A stretch of 64,000 nucleotides of DNA from Paramesorhizobium deserti (GCF_001558695.1 NZ_LNTU01000012.1:496001-560000), one strand, 5' to 3'; positions 1 to 12,453 are shown, numbered from the stretch's first letter. Notes: a model not told the origin generated them from the letters alone. Numbers and translations: made by a program.

Positions 1-1918
<1,918 letters not shown>

Positions 1919-2252
1919 TGTTCAAAGGTCTTTCATGCGAGAATCGATGTTGCCCTTATAGCGGAAAACGCCTGGAAACACCAATTTCCGAGTGTTTTAA
2001 CAGGGGATAATTACCCTTATATTTCAATGTGATAGAAATATCTTAACGAAGCCGCCGAATCATCGGCCACAATCGCGCCACGATTGCCGTGACGCACACC
2101 ACGGTCGCCTGTGGAACACCTCCGCGGTGGCGACTGCAAGAACCTCGCCAGCGCCGACAATTCCTGCACGATTTCCCAACAGGCCAGTCTTAAGAAATTG
2201 TGCAGCCGACTTCGGCTACAATCACGCAACCGGAACAGGAAAACCGCATCCG
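1919..2252. other. Intergenic region between divergent gyrA and MarC-family gene
   Basis: This 334-bp gap must hold the promoters of both divergent genes. It is AT-richer near 1990-2045. I could not pick a convincing -35/-10 pair, operator or RNA. A GTTC-N7-TTTC stretch at 1920-1934 resembles an SOS box but one half is imperfect, so it is not called. Confidence 0.5.
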
Positions 2253-2882
2253 ATGGGCTTTTACGACAATCTCTTCAGCGCCTTCGTCACGCTGCTCGTG
2301 ACCATCGACCCGCCGGGGCTCGCACCGCTGTTCCTGGCGCTGACGACCGGCATGGATCGGCAGGAACGCGGCCAGGTGGCGATGCGCTCCAGCATTATCG
2401 CATTCGGCGTGCTGACGCTCTTCGCCGTCGCCGGCGCGCAGATCCTCGGCGTGTTCGGCATCACCATCGGCGCCTTCCGCGTCGCCGGCGGCCTCCTGCT
2501 CTTCTGGATCGCGTTCGAGATGATTTTCGAGCGTCGCCAGGAGCGGCATGAAAAAAGCGCGAAGGTGGCGATCACCCGCGACCATATCCGCAATATCGCG
2601 GCCTTTCCGCTGGCAATTCCGCTGATCGCCGGCCCCGGCGCGATTTCGGCGACGATCCTGCTCGGCGGCTCGTTCTACGATACGGCGTCGCGGCTGGTGC
2701 TGATCCTGATCATCCTCGCCTGTATCGTGCTTTCCTATCTGGTGTTCCTGCTCGCCGAACGGGTCGACGGCTTCCTCGGCGAAACCGGCCGCTCCATCCT
2801 GACAAGGCTCCTCGGCGTCATCCTAGCGGCGCTGGCGGTGCAGTTTGTGGCGGATGGCGTCAAGGCGCTGGTGGCGGGGTGA
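2253..2882 (+). CDS. MarC family integral membrane protein
   Basis: A 209-residue protein of the MarC/UPF0056 family (NAAT-like inner-membrane proteins of unclear function). It starts MGFYDNLFSAFVTLLVTIDP and shows about six hydrophobic segments, with the family's TIDPPGLAPLF and AIPLIAGPGAIS patterns. The ATG at 2253 was chosen because family members begin this close to the first membrane segment, and CAGGA lies 12 nt upstream; the frame is open further upstream without family similarity. Despite the name, no link to multiple antibiotic resistance should be assumed. Inverted repeats follow downstream. Confidence 0.88.
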   Translation: MGFYDNLFSAFVTLLVTIDPPGLAPLFLALTTGMDRQERGQVAMRSSIIAFGVLTLFAVAGAQILGVFGITIGAFRVAGGLLLFWIAFEMIFERRQERHEKSAKVAITRDHIRNIAAFPLAIPLIAGPGAISATILLGGSFYDTASRLVLILIILACIVLSYLVFLLAERVDGFLGETGRSILTRLLGVILAALAVQFVADGVKALVAG

Positions 2883-2985
2883 GTGTGGCACGATCGCTAC
2901 GTACCCATTTCAATCCTTCTGTGTCGCCAGATATCCCCCTCACCGCACCACTATTCCGTCGCGGGTGACAGCAGGGTTCCTGCCG

Positions 2986-3024
2986 CCTTGCCGTGGATCC
3001 TCGGGTCAAGCCCGAGGATGACGG
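2986..3024 (-). repeat. REP-like palindrome, family A, copy 1
   Basis: This 39-bp unit has core CCTCGGGTCAAGCCCGAGG with flanks CCTTGCCGTGGAT and ATGACGG. The core itself is a hairpin. It is inverted relative to copy 2 about 100 bp away. Units like this are widespread between genes in Rhizobiales genomes. Confidence 0.85.
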
Positions 3025-3124
3025 CTGTAGGATGATGCGGCAATGCCAACATCACAAGCGTGGCGGCCGACTGATTTGCAGATGGCTGGCGATACGCCGA
3101 AGGTTAGCGGCACCCTCCCTCCCA

Positions 3125-3163
3125 CCGTCATCCTCGGGCTTGACCCGAGGATCCACGGCAAGG
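3125..3163 (+). repeat. REP-like palindrome, family A, copy 2
   Basis: Reverse complement of the unit at 2986-3024 over its full 39 bp, forming an inverted doublet with it. It reads CCGTCATCC, then the TCGGGCTTGACCCGA hairpin, then GGATCCACGGCAAGG. Confidence 0.85.
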
Positions 3164-3269
3164 CGGCACTAACCCCCTACGCCAAATGTCGGCGCGTTCC
3201 AGCAAGCCGGATCTTCAACATGGGGCTGATGGTCCAATGCGAGATGAATCGAAGCTGCGATCCGCCGCC

Positions 3270-3776
3270 TCAGAACGGGATCTCATCATCCAGGTCGCGG
3301 GAGAAACCACCGCCGCCGCCCTGCGACGGGCTGGAGCGGCCGAAATCCGAACTGTTGTCAGAATAATCGGACATCTGGTTGCCGCGTCCGCCGCTCTCGA
3401 AACGGCCGCCGCCAGCGCCTTCACCGCGGGAATCGAGCATCTGCAATTCGCCACGGAACTTCTGCAGCACGATTTCCGTCGTATACCGGTCATTGCCGGT
3501 CTGGTCCTGCCATTTGCGGGTCTGCAGCGAGCCCTCGATGTAAACCTTGGCGCCCTTCTTCAGATATTGCTCGGCGACCTTTGCCAGATTGTCGTTGAAG
3601 ATGACGACGCTGTGCCACTCGGTCTTTTCCTTGCGCTCGCCGGTCTGCTTGTCGCGCCAGGTTTCGGAGGTGGCGATGCGCAGATTGACCACCGGATCGC
3701 CGGAGTTCAGGCGCCGGATCTCCGGATCCGCCCCGAGATTGCCGACCAGAATGACCTTGTTGACGCTACCTGCCAT
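3270..3776 (-). CDS. ssb: Single-stranded DNA-binding protein
   Basis: 168-residue SSB that coats single-stranded DNA in replication, repair and recombination. An N-terminal OB fold (about residues 1-110, starting [19 protein letters not shown]) is followed by a Gly/Ser-rich linker and the acidic tip DDEIPF, which recruits partner proteins. The frame begins directly at the conserved N-terminus. It is divergent from uvrA, and a perfect alphaproteobacterial SOS box lies about 100 bp upstream of its start (3877-3891), so DNA-damage induction through LexA is likely. Confidence 0.97.
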   Translation of the reverse strand: MAGSVNKVILVGNLGADPEIRRLNSGDPVVNLRIATSETWRDKQTGERKEKTEWHSVVIFNDNLAKVAEQYLKKGAKVYIEGSLQTRKWQDQTGNDRYTTEIVLQKFRGELQMLDSRGEGAGGGRFESGGRGNQMSDYSDNSSDFGRSSPSQGGGGGFSRDLDDEIPF

Positions 3777-3876
3777 GAAACCTACTCCAATTACCGTGTT
3801 GCCGACACCATACAGGAGCGAGGCACTTGAGTGCCAACCGTATGGAAATTAGCCGGAACTATCCACAAGAGTTATC

Positions 3877-3891
3877 GTTCTCTTTTTGTTC
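3877..3891 (+). promoter_or_regulatory. LexA/SOS box (ssb side)
   Basis: GTTCTCTTTTTGTTC matches the alphaproteobacterial LexA operator GTTC-N7-GTTC exactly. It lies about 100 bp upstream of ssb. The direct-repeat consensus is established for Rhizobium and Rhodobacter LexA; its use here is inferred. Confidence 0.8.
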
Positions 3892-4404
3892 TAGTTAAAA
3901 CCACCTGAATTGCAAGCAGAATATCGTGTTCTCCGACGGATATAACGGGATTTCCGGCAAAAGTCGCACGATTTTCCGCAGAACAACCGCACGAAATAGC
4001 CCCGCCGCTCTCTGTCTCTGGCGCGCGGGGCTCGATTTTGGGGATCACCCTTCTTGCCGGTAGTGATTCACCGACAGGCTCTGAAGGAAACGTCTCGCAT
4101 TCCGTTTCCCTTGCATGAAATAGATTTTCGGCAATCGGCTCGCGCCGCGTCACGGATGGCGCAGGCTCACCGGTTGTGGCTCCGTCTCAGGACGAAGCCT
4201 CGGGGCAACTATCAGGCGGACTCATCTCCTCTTCCTCCTGTCAGTCTGCGTTGCGAACGGCCGCCCGACACATTCCTCAATGATTGCTCGTCCATACAAT
4301 CATCAATCGTTGCCTGCGACCGACAGGAAAATACTGCTCTTGTCAGGAGGCTTCGTCAACGATCTTGTCATCACATTTCGCATGGCTTATCTGAACGAAC
4401 GGTT

Positions 4405-4419
4405 GTTCGATGTTTGTTC
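4405..4419 (+). promoter_or_regulatory. LexA/SOS box (uvrA side)
   Basis: GTTCGATGTTTGTTC is a second exact GTTC-N7-GTTC site, 239 bp upstream of the uvrA start. uvrA is a classic LexA target in alphaproteobacteria. The distance suggests a long 5' leader or a promoter close to the box. Confidence 0.8.
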
Positions 4420-4658
4420 CGGTGCTAATAAAGCTCTATCTTCTGAGTGGAAGCCGCCGGTTTCATTCGGGGAGACGATTTCACCAAGACGCCATGTGCG
4501 AATGGCATATGGGCGTTGCGATAATTACATCTCATGCATGATTTCGGGAGGAACGCCTCTCCGGCCTTCCGGATCGTGCCTCAATGCATGGTGGCGCTGG
4601 TCTTGCAGGACCGGATGCTGCGGTTGATTTTCGCGGATGACAGGATGGCAGGGCGCGA

Positions 4659-7580
4659 ATGAGCGATCAGAAATATATCTCCATACGCGGTGCGCGCGAA
4701 CACAATCTGAAGAATGTCGATCTCGACCTGCCCCGCGACAAGCTCATCGTCATGACGGGCCTGTCCGGTTCCGGCAAGTCGTCGCTCGCCTTCGACACGA
4801 TCTATGCCGAGGGACAGCGCCGCTATGTCGAGAGCCTTTCGGCCTATGCGCGCCAGTTCCTGGAAATGATGCAGAAGCCCGATGTCGACCAGATCGACGG
4901 GCTTTCCCCCGCCATCTCCATCGAGCAGAAGACGACGAGCCGCAATCCGCGCTCGACGGTCGGCACTGTCACCGAGATCTACGACTATATGCGCCTGCTC
5001 TTCGCGCGCGTCGGCGTGCCTTATTCGCCGGCGACCGGGCTGCCGATCGAGAGCCAGACGGTGAGCCAGATGGTGGATCGGGTGATGGCGCTTGAGGAAG
5101 GCACAAGGCTCTACATCACCGCGCCGATGGTGCGCGGGCGCAAGGGCGAATATAAGAAAGAGCTGGCCGAGCTGCAGAAAAAGGGCTTCCAGCGCGTCAA
5201 GGTGGACGGCACCTTCTACGAGATCGGCGAGGTGCCGGCGCTCGACAAGAAATACAAGCACGATATCGACGTGGTGGTTGACCGCGTGGTGGTGCGGCCC
5301 GATCTCGCCTCGCGTCTGGCCGACAGCCTGGAAACCTGCCTGCGGCTCGCTGATGGGCTGGCGATCGCCGAATTTGCCGACAAGCCGCTTCCGGCTGGCG
5401 AGACGGCGAGCGAATCCGCCAACAAATCGAAGAACGAGACGCATGAGCGGCTGCTCTTCTCAGAAAAATTCGCCTGTCCTGTCTCGGGTTTCACGATTTC
5501 GGAGATCGAGCCGCGGCTGTTCTCCTTCAACAATCCCTTCGGCGCTTGCCCGACCTGCGACGGTCTCGGCACGCAGCAGGCGATCGACCCCAATCTGATC
5601 ATCCCGGACGAGAGCGTGACGTTGCGCGAGGGCGCCATCGCGCCATGGGCGCGGTCGTCGTCGCCCTATTACAACCAGACGCTGGAAGCGCTGGGGGCGA
5701 CCTACGGCTTCAAGATCGGCGACCGCTGGCGCGACCTGTCGGAAGAGGCGCAGCGCGCCATCCTGCACGGCACCGGCGCGAAGGAAATCACCTTCGCCTA
5801 TGACGACGGCCTGCGCTCCTACAAGACCACCAAGACCTTCGAGGGCGTGATCCCCAATCTGGAGCGGCGCTGGAAGGAAACTGACTCGGCATGGTCGCGC
5901 GAGGAGATCGAGCGCTTCATGTCCTCGACGCCCTGCCCCGCCTGCAACGGCTACCGGCTGAAACCCGAGGCGCTCGCCGTCAAGATCGGCGGGCTGCATA
6001 TCGGCCAGATCACGGAAATGTCGATCCGCAAGGCGGATGCGTGGTATCGCGACATCGACGCGACGTTCAACGAGAAGCATCGGGAAATCGCGGCGCGCAT
6101 TCTCAAGGAAATCCGCGAGCGCCTGCGCTTTCTCAATGATGTCGGCCTCGATTACCTGACGCTTTCGCGCAATTCCGGCACGCTCTCGGGCGGCGAGAGC
6201 CAGCGCATCCGGCTTGCCTCGCAGATCGGCTCAGGCCTGACCGGCGTTCTCTATGTCCTGGACGAACCGTCCATCGGCCTGCATCAGCGCGACAATGCGC
6301 GGCTTCTCGATACGCTGCGCCATCTGCGCGACCTCGGCAACACGGTCATCGTTGTCGAGCATGACGAGGATGCGATCCTGACGGCGGACTATGTGGTCGA
6401 CATCGGCCCGGCTGCCGGCATTCATGGCGGGCAGATCATCGCCGAGGGCACGCCCGACGAAGTCATGGCCAGCCCGAAATCGCTGACCGGGCAATATCTC
6501 TCGGGCGCGATGGAAGTCGCTGTTCCGGGTGAGCGGCGACCGATCTCCAAATCGAAGCGCATCAAGGTGGTCGGCGCGCGCGGCAATAATCTGAAGAACG
6601 TCTCGGCCGAAATCCCGCTCGGCACCTTTACCGCCGTAACAGGCGTTTCGGGCGGCGGCAAGTCGACCTTCCTGATCGAGACGCTGTTCAAGGCGGCCTC
6701 GCGCCGCATCATGGGTTCGCGCGAGCACCCGGCCGAGCACGACCGGATCGACGGGCTGGAATATCTCGACAAGGTGATCGACATCGACCAGTCGCCGATC
6801 GGGCGCACGCCGCGCTCGAACCCGGCCACCTATACCGGTGCATTCACGCCGATCCGCGACTGGTTCGCCGGCCTGCCGGAGGCAAAGGCGCGCGGCTACC
6901 AGCCGGGGCGCTTCTCCTTCAACGTCAAGGGCGGACGCTGCGAGGCCTGCCAAGGCGACGGCGTCATCAAGATCGAGATGCACTTCCTGCCGGATGTCTA
7001 CGTGACCTGCGACGTTTGCCACGGCAAGCGCTACAATCGCGAAACGCTGGAGGTGCTGTTCAAGGGCAAGTCGATCGCCGACGTGCTCGACATGACGGTG
7101 GAGGAAGGCGCTGAGTTCTTCTCTGCCGTTCCCGCCGTGCGCGACAAGCTGGAAACGCTCAACAAGGTTGGCCTCGGCTATATCAAGGTCGGCCAGCAGG
7201 CGACGACGCTTTCAGGCGGCGAGGCCCAGCGCGTCAAGCTTGCCAAGGAACTGTCGCGCCGTGCGACCGGCCGCACGCTCTATATCCTCGACGAGCCGAC
7301 AACCGGCCTGCATTTCCACGACGTGGCCAAACTTCTTGAAGTGCTGCATGAGCTGGTCGAACAGGGCAACACGGTTGTCGTCATCGAGCACAACCTCGAA
7401 GTGATCAAGACCGCCGACTGGGTGATCGACCTCGGTCCCGAGGGCGGGGATGGCGGCGGCGAGATCGTCGCCGTCGGCAGGCCGGAGGATATCGTGAAGG
7501 AGCCGCGTTCCTATACCGGGCAGTTCCTGAGAGAGCTCCTGGAGCGGCGGCCGAAGCGCAAGGCGGAAGCAGCGGAATAG
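4659..7580 (+). CDS. uvrA: Excinuclease ABC subunit A
   Basis: 973-residue damage-recognition ATPase of nucleotide excision repair, working as a dimer with UvrB. Two ABC ATPase modules are visible: Walker [11 protein letters not shown] near residue 35 and [10 protein letters not shown] near 665, and signatures LSGGESQR and LSGGEAQR, each followed by LDEPS/LDEPT. The C-terminal zinc module is complete (CEACQGDG to CDVCHGKR). The N-terminal module reads CPVSGF to CPTCDGLG, so one of four cysteines is Ser. The ATG at 4659 begins the conserved [19 protein letters not shown]. Regulation by the SOS box at 4405 is likely. Confidence 0.98.
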   Translation: MSDQKYISIRGAREHNLKNVDLDLPRDKLIVMTGLSGSGKSSLAFDTIYAEGQRRYVESLSAYARQFLEMMQKPDVDQIDGLSPAISIEQKTTSRNPRSTVGTVTEIYDYMRLLFARVGVPYSPATGLPIESQTVSQMVDRVMALEEGTRLYITAPMVRGRKGEYKKELAELQKKGFQRVKVDGTFYEIGEVPALDKKYKHDIDVVVDRVVVRPDLASRLADSLETCLRLADGLAIAEFADKPLPAGETASESANKSKNETHERLLFSEKFACPVSGFTISEIEPRLFSFNNPFGACPTCDGLGTQQAIDPNLIIPDESVTLREGAIAPWARSSSPYYNQTLEALGATYGFKIGDRWRDLSEEAQRAILHGTGAKEITFAYDDGLRSYKTTKTFEGVIPNLERRWKETDSAWSREEIERFMSSTPCPACNGYRLKPEALAVKIGGLHIGQITEMSIRKADAWYRDIDATFNEKHREIAARILKEIRERLRFLNDVGLDYLTLSRNSGTLSGGESQRIRLASQIGSGLTGVLYVLDEPSIGLHQRDNARLLDTLRHLRDLGNTVIVVEHDEDAILTADYVVDIGPAAGIHGGQIIAEGTPDEVMASPKSLTGQYLSGAMEVAVPGERRPISKSKRIKVVGARGNNLKNVSAEIPLGTFTAVTGVSGGGKSTFLIETLFKAASRRIMGSREHPAEHDRIDGLEYLDKVIDIDQSPIGRTPRSNPATYTGAFTPIRDWFAGLPEAKARGYQPGRFSFNVKGGRCEACQGDGVIKIEMHFLPDVYVTCDVCHGKRYNRETLEVLFKGKSIADVLDMTVEEGAEFFSAVPAVRDKLETLNKVGLGYIKVGQQATTLSGGEAQRVKLAKELSRRATGRTLYILDEPTTGLHFHDVAKLLEVLHELVEQGNTVVVIEHNLEVIKTADWVIDLGPEGGDGGGEIVAVGRPEDIVKEPRSYTGQFLRELLERRPKRKAEAAE

Positions 7581-7593
7581 CCCGCTCTCCTAT

Positions 7594-7629
7594 CGTCATC
7601 CTCGGGCTTGACCCGAGGATCCACGGCGG
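7594..7629 (+). repeat. REP-like palindrome, family A, copy 3
   Basis: Starts 14 bp after the uvrA stop and carries the same CGTCATCC, TCGGGCTTGACCCGA, GGATCCACGGCGG arrangement as the 3 kb copies. It may help end uvrA transcription. It forms an inverted doublet with copy 4. Confidence 0.85.
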
Positions 7630-7728
7630 AGGGGACACTGACAGTTGCGTCGCACCGACGCAATCCAGCGTGGGATATCCGGCGGAGGATTCATAATCCC
7701 ATTGCGGATGATAGTATCGTTTATGCCT

Positions 7729-7766
7729 CCTTGCCGTGGATCCTCGGGTCAAGCCCGAGGATGACG
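7729..7766 (-). repeat. REP-like palindrome, family A, copy 4
   Basis: Inverted partner of the copy at 7594-7629, about 100 bp further on, the same spacing as in the 3 kb doublet. It ends 38 bp before the DUF72 start codon, so it lies in that gene's promoter or leader. Confidence 0.85.
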
Positions 7767-7804
7767 ATGATAGAAGATGCTCTTACAACAGAAAGGCGGT
7801 CGGC

Positions 7805-8617
7805 ATGACAAAAGCAGGCACGATCCGAGCAGGCATCGGCGGCTGGATTTTCGAACCTTGGGAGGGGACGTTCTATCCGGACGACCTGCCCAAGAAGCGG
7901 CAGCTTGAATATGCCAGCCGGCAGCTCACGACAATCGAGATCAATGGCACCTATTACGGTTCGCAGAAGCCGGCAACCTTCGCCAAATGGGCTGCCGAGG
8001 TACCGGAGGGCTTCGTCTTCTCGCTGAAAGGCAACCGCTTCGTCACCAACCGCCGGGTGCTGGCGGAAGCGGGGGAATCGATCGAGCGCTTCGTGACGCA
8101 GGGCATCACGGAGCTCGGTCCCCATCTCGGGCCGATCCTCTGGCAGTTCGCGCCGACGAAGAAGTTCGATCCGGAGGATTTCGAGGCGTTCCTCAAGCTT
8201 CTGCCGGAGAAGCAGGATGGGCTGAAGCTGCGCCACACCGTCGAGGTCCGCCATCCCTCATTCGCGGTGCCGGAATTTATCGCGCTCGCCCGCAAGCATG
8301 GCGTGGCGATCACCTATGCCGAGCATTTCGAATATCCTGAAATCGCCGACATCACCGCCGATTTCGTCTATGCCAGGCTGCAGAAGGGCAAGGACGAGAT
8401 CGAGACCGGCTATCCCGCGGAGGCGCTCGAGACTCAAGCTTCACATGCGCGGCTCTGGGCCGAGGGCGGCAGCCCGGACGATCTGTCCTATGCCGATCCG
8501 GAGAATAAAGCGCCGAAGGAACCGCGCGACGTGTTCGTCTATTTCATCCACGAGGGCAAGGTGCGGGCGCCGAATGCGGCGCGAGCGCTGATGGAGCGGG
8601 TTGATACTGCTGGTTGA
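7805..8617 (+). CDS. DUF72 family protein (YecE-like)
   Basis: 270-residue protein of the DUF72/YecE family, a TIM-barrel family of unknown biochemical role. Typical features are RAGIGGWIFEPWEGTFYP at the N-terminus, EINGTYYGSQKPATFAKW, FSLKGNRFVTNRR and the late VYFIHEGKVRAPNAA. The ATG at 7805 (MTKAGTIRAG) was chosen because AGAAAGGCGG precedes it; upstream codons in the same frame only read through the palindromic repeat. It stands alone between uvrA and the convergent NAD(P)HX repair gene. Confidence 0.9.
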   Translation: MTKAGTIRAGIGGWIFEPWEGTFYPDDLPKKRQLEYASRQLTTIEINGTYYGSQKPATFAKWAAEVPEGFVFSLKGNRFVTNRRVLAEAGESIERFVTQGITELGPHLGPILWQFAPTKKFDPEDFEAFLKLLPEKQDGLKLRHTVEVRHPSFAVPEFIALARKHGVAITYAEHFEYPEIADITADFVYARLQKGKDEIETGYPAEALETQASHARLWAEGGSPDDLSYADPENKAPKEPRDVFVYFIHEGKVRAPNAARALMERVDTAG

Positions 8618-8647
8618 GGTCGCGCACGAAGTTTCTCTGTAATTGAT

Positions 8648-10261
8648 TCAAAGGATGAGATTAAACCATTGTTTTACGGGTAATTTCTTACCTGTTGTGT
8701 TGGTGGAAATGTTGAGGCATGGGTCCCAGTGACAAGCACTGGGATCCAATGCCCCTCCACGGCGCGGGCATAAATTCTCCAACACCTCCGGCAGCATCTC
8801 GGGCAGATCTTCCGCGATAAGACCCGGACCGAACCGCTTCGCCGCATTCGCGTGGAGCCATACGGCGGCCGTTGCGGCTTCGAACGCCGGCATGCCCTGT
8901 GCCAACAAACCGGCGACCATGCCGGCCAGCACGTCGCCCGAACCGGCGGTTGCCAGTAGCGGGGTGCCGTTGGTGTTGATCGCCGCCCGGCCATCGGGCG
9001 CGGCAATCACCGTATCCGGCCCCTTGTAGATGACGATCGCATTGGCGCGCTTTGATGCAGCCCTCGCCTTCTCCAGCTTCGAAAGTGTCCGATCCGCTCC
9101 GATCGAACCGAACAGGCGATGGAACTCGCCCTCATGCGGAGTCAGCACCAGCGCACCGGATGCTTTTCCGGTTGCGCCGAATAATTCATCCGGATTGTCT
9201 TCGAACGCGGTCAAGCCGTCGGCGTCCAGTACCAGCCCGTTGAAGCCCTCCCCGGTCCGGCGCTCATCCAGCAGCGCCGGGACGAGTTCGCGAATCCGCG
9301 CCGCATTGCCGAAGCCCGGACCGAGCACGGCGGAAAACACCTTGCGGTCCCTGATGAAATCCACGGCATCGGCAACATCTTCCGTCTTTCGCAGCATGAT
9401 GCTGGTCAGATGCACAGCATGGACGAGCAGTGCAGCCGGCGGCGAGAGCATGGTGACGGCCCCTGCCCCGATGCGCGCCGCCGCCCTTGCGGAAAGCCTT
9501 GCTGCGCCTGTCGCCGTCGCTCCGCCGGAAAAGACCACCGCATGCCCGCGCCGGTATTTGTGCGTATCGTCCGACAGGCGCGGGAATGCCGCCTGCCAGA
9601 GATCGGGTGTATTCTCAAAGCATCGCGGCGCAATTCTGTCGAGCACGTCTTCCCTGATGCCGATATCGGTCACCAGTATCTCGCCACAGAGATCCCGGCC
9701 CGGCAGCAGGACATGGCCAGGTTTCTTGCGGAAGAAAGTGATGCTCAACGTGGCTTCGAAGGCCGCTCCCAACACGCCGCCGCTCGCGCCGGAAACGCCG
9801 CTCGGCAGATCGACGGCCACCGCCGGCAGGCCACTCGCATTGACCGCCTCGATGATTGATTTCTCGATGCCTTCGATCGGGCGCGCCAGACCGGCGCCAT
9901 AGAAGGCGTCGACAATGAGGTCGCAATCCTCGATGGTGAAATCCTCAAGGGGGCGAACCAGGCCCCGATAATCGGCCTCGGCCAGAAAGGCGTCGCTCCC
10001 CTCGCGGGGCGCATGGCTGCGGAAACAGGTCACCGCCAGTCCGGCTTCGCCGAGAAGCTGTGCGACGACATAGCCATCTCCGCCATTGTTTCCCGGACCG
10101 CAGAGAACGGCGATGCGGCCGGCATCCGGAAAACGCTTGAGAACGGCGCGGGCGATCGAAGCACCGGCGTTTTTCATCAAGGCGTAGCCGTCGCACGGGC
10201 CTGCCGCGATGGTCAGCCTGTCCGCCTCTCCCATTTCCTCCGGTGTCAGAAGCTCATGCAT
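8648..10261 (-). CDS. nnrD: Bifunctional NAD(P)H-hydrate epimerase / ADP-dependent dehydratase
   Basis: About 537 residues repairing damaged NAD(P)HX. The N-terminal YjeF_N epimerase domain (to about residue 210) carries GPGNNGGDGYVVAQ. The C-terminal carbohydrate-kinase-like dehydratase carries GPGFGNAA, TPHEGEFHRLF and TAGSGDVLAG. The start is the ATG at 10261 (MHELLTPEEMGEADR) preceded by AAGGCAAGA; the frame is open 18 codons further. The last 30 or so residues after VLENLCPRRG are encoded by a family B palindromic repeat at 8714-8750 and adjoining DNA, so the natural C-terminus has been replaced or extended. Confidence 0.93.
   Translation of the reverse strand: MHELLTPEEMGEADRLTIAAGPCDGYALMKNAGASIARAVLKRFPDAGRIAVLCGPGNNGGDGYVVAQLLGEAGLAVTCFRSHAPREGSDAFLAEADYRGLVRPLEDFTIEDCDLIVDAFYGAGLARPIEGIEKSIIEAVNASGLPAVAVDLPSGVSGASGGVLGAAFEATLSITFFRKKPGHVLLPGRDLCGEILVTDIGIREDVLDRIAPRCFENTPDLWQAAFPRLSDDTHKYRRGHAVVFSGGATATGAARLSARAAARIGAGAVTMLSPPAALLVHAVHLTSIMLRKTEDVADAVDFIRDRKVFSAVLGPGFGNAARIRELVPALLDERRTGEGFNGLVLDADGLTAFEDNPDELFGATGKASGALVLTPHEGEFHRLFGSIGADRTLSKLEKARAASKRANAIVIYKGPDTVIAAPDGRAAINTNGTPLLATAGSGDVLAGMVAGLLAQGMPAFEAATAAVWLHANAAKRFGPGLIAEDLPEMLPEVLENLCPRRGGALDPSACHWDPCLNISTNTTGKKLPVKQWFNLIL
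8714..8750 (+). repeat. REP-like palindrome, family B, copy 1 (inside a coding end)
   Basis: GAGGCATGG, then GTCCCAGTG/CACTGGGAT arms around ACAAG. It matches the two family B units at 42253 and 42565 in layout. It lies within the 3' end of the NAD(P)HX repair gene and is translated. Confidence 0.8.
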
Positions 10262-10890
<629 letters not shown>

Positions 10891-10943
10891 CTTGGCCACG
10901 CCTCACGCAGACCATCCATCGTCGTGTAATAGGGAAAAACAAT

Positions 10944-12353
10944 ATGACGACTGCAAATGACATCCTCAAACAGATCAAGGACAATGACGTAAAGTTCGTT
11001 GATCTCCGCTTCACGGATCCGAAGGGCAAGCTGCAACATGTGACGATGGACGTCGGCGTTGTCGACGAAGACATGTTTGCCGACGGCGTGATGTTCGACG
11101 GTTCCTCGATCGCCGGCTGGAAGGCCATCAACGAATCCGACATGGTGCTGATGCCCGATGTCGAGACCGCCCATATCGATCCGTTCTTCGCTCAGTCGAC
11201 GATGGTCGTGATGTGCGACATCCTCGATCCGATCTCCGGCGAGGCCTATAACCGCGATCCGCGCGGCACGGCCAAGAAGGCAGAGGCATACCTCAAGTCG
11301 CTCGGCATCGGCGACACCATCTTCGTCGGCCCGGAAGCCGAGTTCTTCGTCTTCGACGACGTCAAATACAAGGCCGATCCGTACAATACCGGCTTCAAGC
11401 TCGACTCGACCGAACTGCCGTCGAATGACGACACCGACTACGAGACGGGCAATCTCGGCCACCGTCCGCGCATCAAGGGCGGCTACTTCCCGGTTCCGCC
11501 GGTCGACAGCGCCCAGGACATGCGTTCGGAAATGCTCACCGTGCTGACCGAAATGGGCGTGACGGTCGAAAAGCACCACCACGAAGTGGCGGCCGCGCAG
11601 CACGAACTCGGCCTGAAATTCGACACGCTGGTGCGCAACGCCGACAAGATGCAGATCTACAAGTATGTCGTGCATCAGGTGGCCAATGCCTATGGCAAGA
11701 CGGCGACCTTCATGCCGAAGCCGGTGTTCGGCGACAACGGCTCGGGCATGCACGTGCACATGTCGATCTGGAAGGACGGCAAGCCGACCTTCGCCGGAAA
11801 CGAGTATGCCGGCCTTTCCGAAGCCTGCCTGTTTTTCATCGGCGGCATCATCAAACATGCCAAGGCGATCAACGCCTTCACCAACCCGTCGACCAACGCC
11901 TACAAGCGTCTGGTCCCGGGCTATGAGGCGCCGGTGCTGCTCGCCTATTCCGCGCGCAACCGCTCGGCTTCCTGCCGCATTCCGTTCGGCACCTCGCCGA
12001 AGTCGAAGCGCGTCGAGATCCGCTTCCCCGATCCGTCGGCGAACCCCTATCTCGGCTTCGCCGCCCTGCTGATGGCCGGCCTCGACGGCATCAAGAACAA
12101 GATCCATCCGGGCCAGGCCATGGACAAGGATCTCTACGACCTGCCGGCGAAGGAGCTGAAGAAGATCCCGACCGTCTGCGGCTCATTGCGTGAAGCGCTG
12201 CAGAGCCTCGACAAGGATCGCGGCTTCCTGAAGGCCGGCGGCGTGTTCGACGACGACCAGATCGACGCCTTCATCGAGCTGAAGATGGCCGAGACGCTGC
12301 GTTACGAAACGACGCCGCATCCGGTCGAATACGACATGTACTACTCGGTCTGA
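10944..12353 (+). CDS. glnA: Glutamine synthetase type I
   Basis: 469-residue GSI-beta dodecameric enzyme forming glutamine from glutamate, ammonia and ATP. Visible are the beta-grasp N-domain ending [10 protein letters not shown], metal/substrate residues in [10 protein letters not shown] and [10 protein letters not shown], the Glu flap [17 protein letters not shown], and the adenylylation Tyr in MDKDLYDLP. The length and ATG at 10944 match the family. It is co-transcribed with glnB and followed by a strong intrinsic terminator, so activity is probably controlled through PII and adenylylation, and expression through NtrC. Confidence 0.98.
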   Translation: MTTANDILKQIKDNDVKFVDLRFTDPKGKLQHVTMDVGVVDEDMFADGVMFDGSSIAGWKAINESDMVLMPDVETAHIDPFFAQSTMVVMCDILDPISGEAYNRDPRGTAKKAEAYLKSLGIGDTIFVGPEAEFFVFDDVKYKADPYNTGFKLDSTELPSNDDTDYETGNLGHRPRIKGGYFPVPPVDSAQDMRSEMLTVLTEMGVTVEKHHHEVAAAQHELGLKFDTLVRNADKMQIYKYVVHQVANAYGKTATFMPKPVFGDNGSGMHVHMSIWKDGKPTFAGNEYAGLSEACLFFIGGIIKHAKAINAFTNPSTNAYKRLVPGYEAPVLLAYSARNRSASCRIPFGTSPKSKRVEIRFPDPSANPYLGFAALLMAGLDGIKNKIHPGQAMDKDLYDLPAKELKKIPTVCGSLREALQSLDKDRGFLKAGGVFDDDQIDAFIELKMAETLRYETTPHPVEYDMYYSV

Positions 12354-12376
12354 TCACGGCCGGCCCTGCGAAAAGA

Positions 12377-12402
12377 AAACCCCGGCTTTTGCCGGGGTTT
12401 TT
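12377..12402 (+). terminator. Intrinsic terminator of glnB-glnA
   Basis: Perfect 10-bp stem AAACCCCGGC/GCCGGGGTTT around a TTTT loop, followed by a T tract, 23 bp after the glnA stop. Confidence 0.92.
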
Positions 12403-12453
12403 GTTTGGGTGCTTCCCATCTCCTGGAGAAAGGCGTTTTCCGCCTCTGGCATT

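Larger units (their letters stand above)
2883..3269. other. Intergenic region with a REP-like doublet
   Basis: This 387-bp stretch lies between the convergent ends of the MarC-family gene and ssb. It holds two copies of a palindromic repeat in opposite orientation (2986-3024 and 3125-3163). No gene-like frame or other signal is seen. Confidence 0.6.
3777..4658. other. Long intergenic region between divergent ssb and uvrA
   Basis: 882 bp without a convincing gene. Two frames of about 93 (minus) and 115 (plus) codons have no family-like composition or ribosome-binding site and are left out. The region holds two GTTC-N7-GTTC SOS boxes, one near each gene, and presumably both promoters. The rest shows nothing I recognise. 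Confidence 0.6.

Noticed and set aside
1920-1934. SOS-box-like GTTC-N7-TTTC at the gyrA start
   Set aside because: One half-site is imperfect and it overlaps the start region; gyrA is not a usual LexA target.
3872-4627. Frames of 93 (minus) and 115 (plus) codons in the ssb-uvrA spacer
   Set aside because: No ribosome-binding site, no family-like composition, and they cross the SOS boxes.
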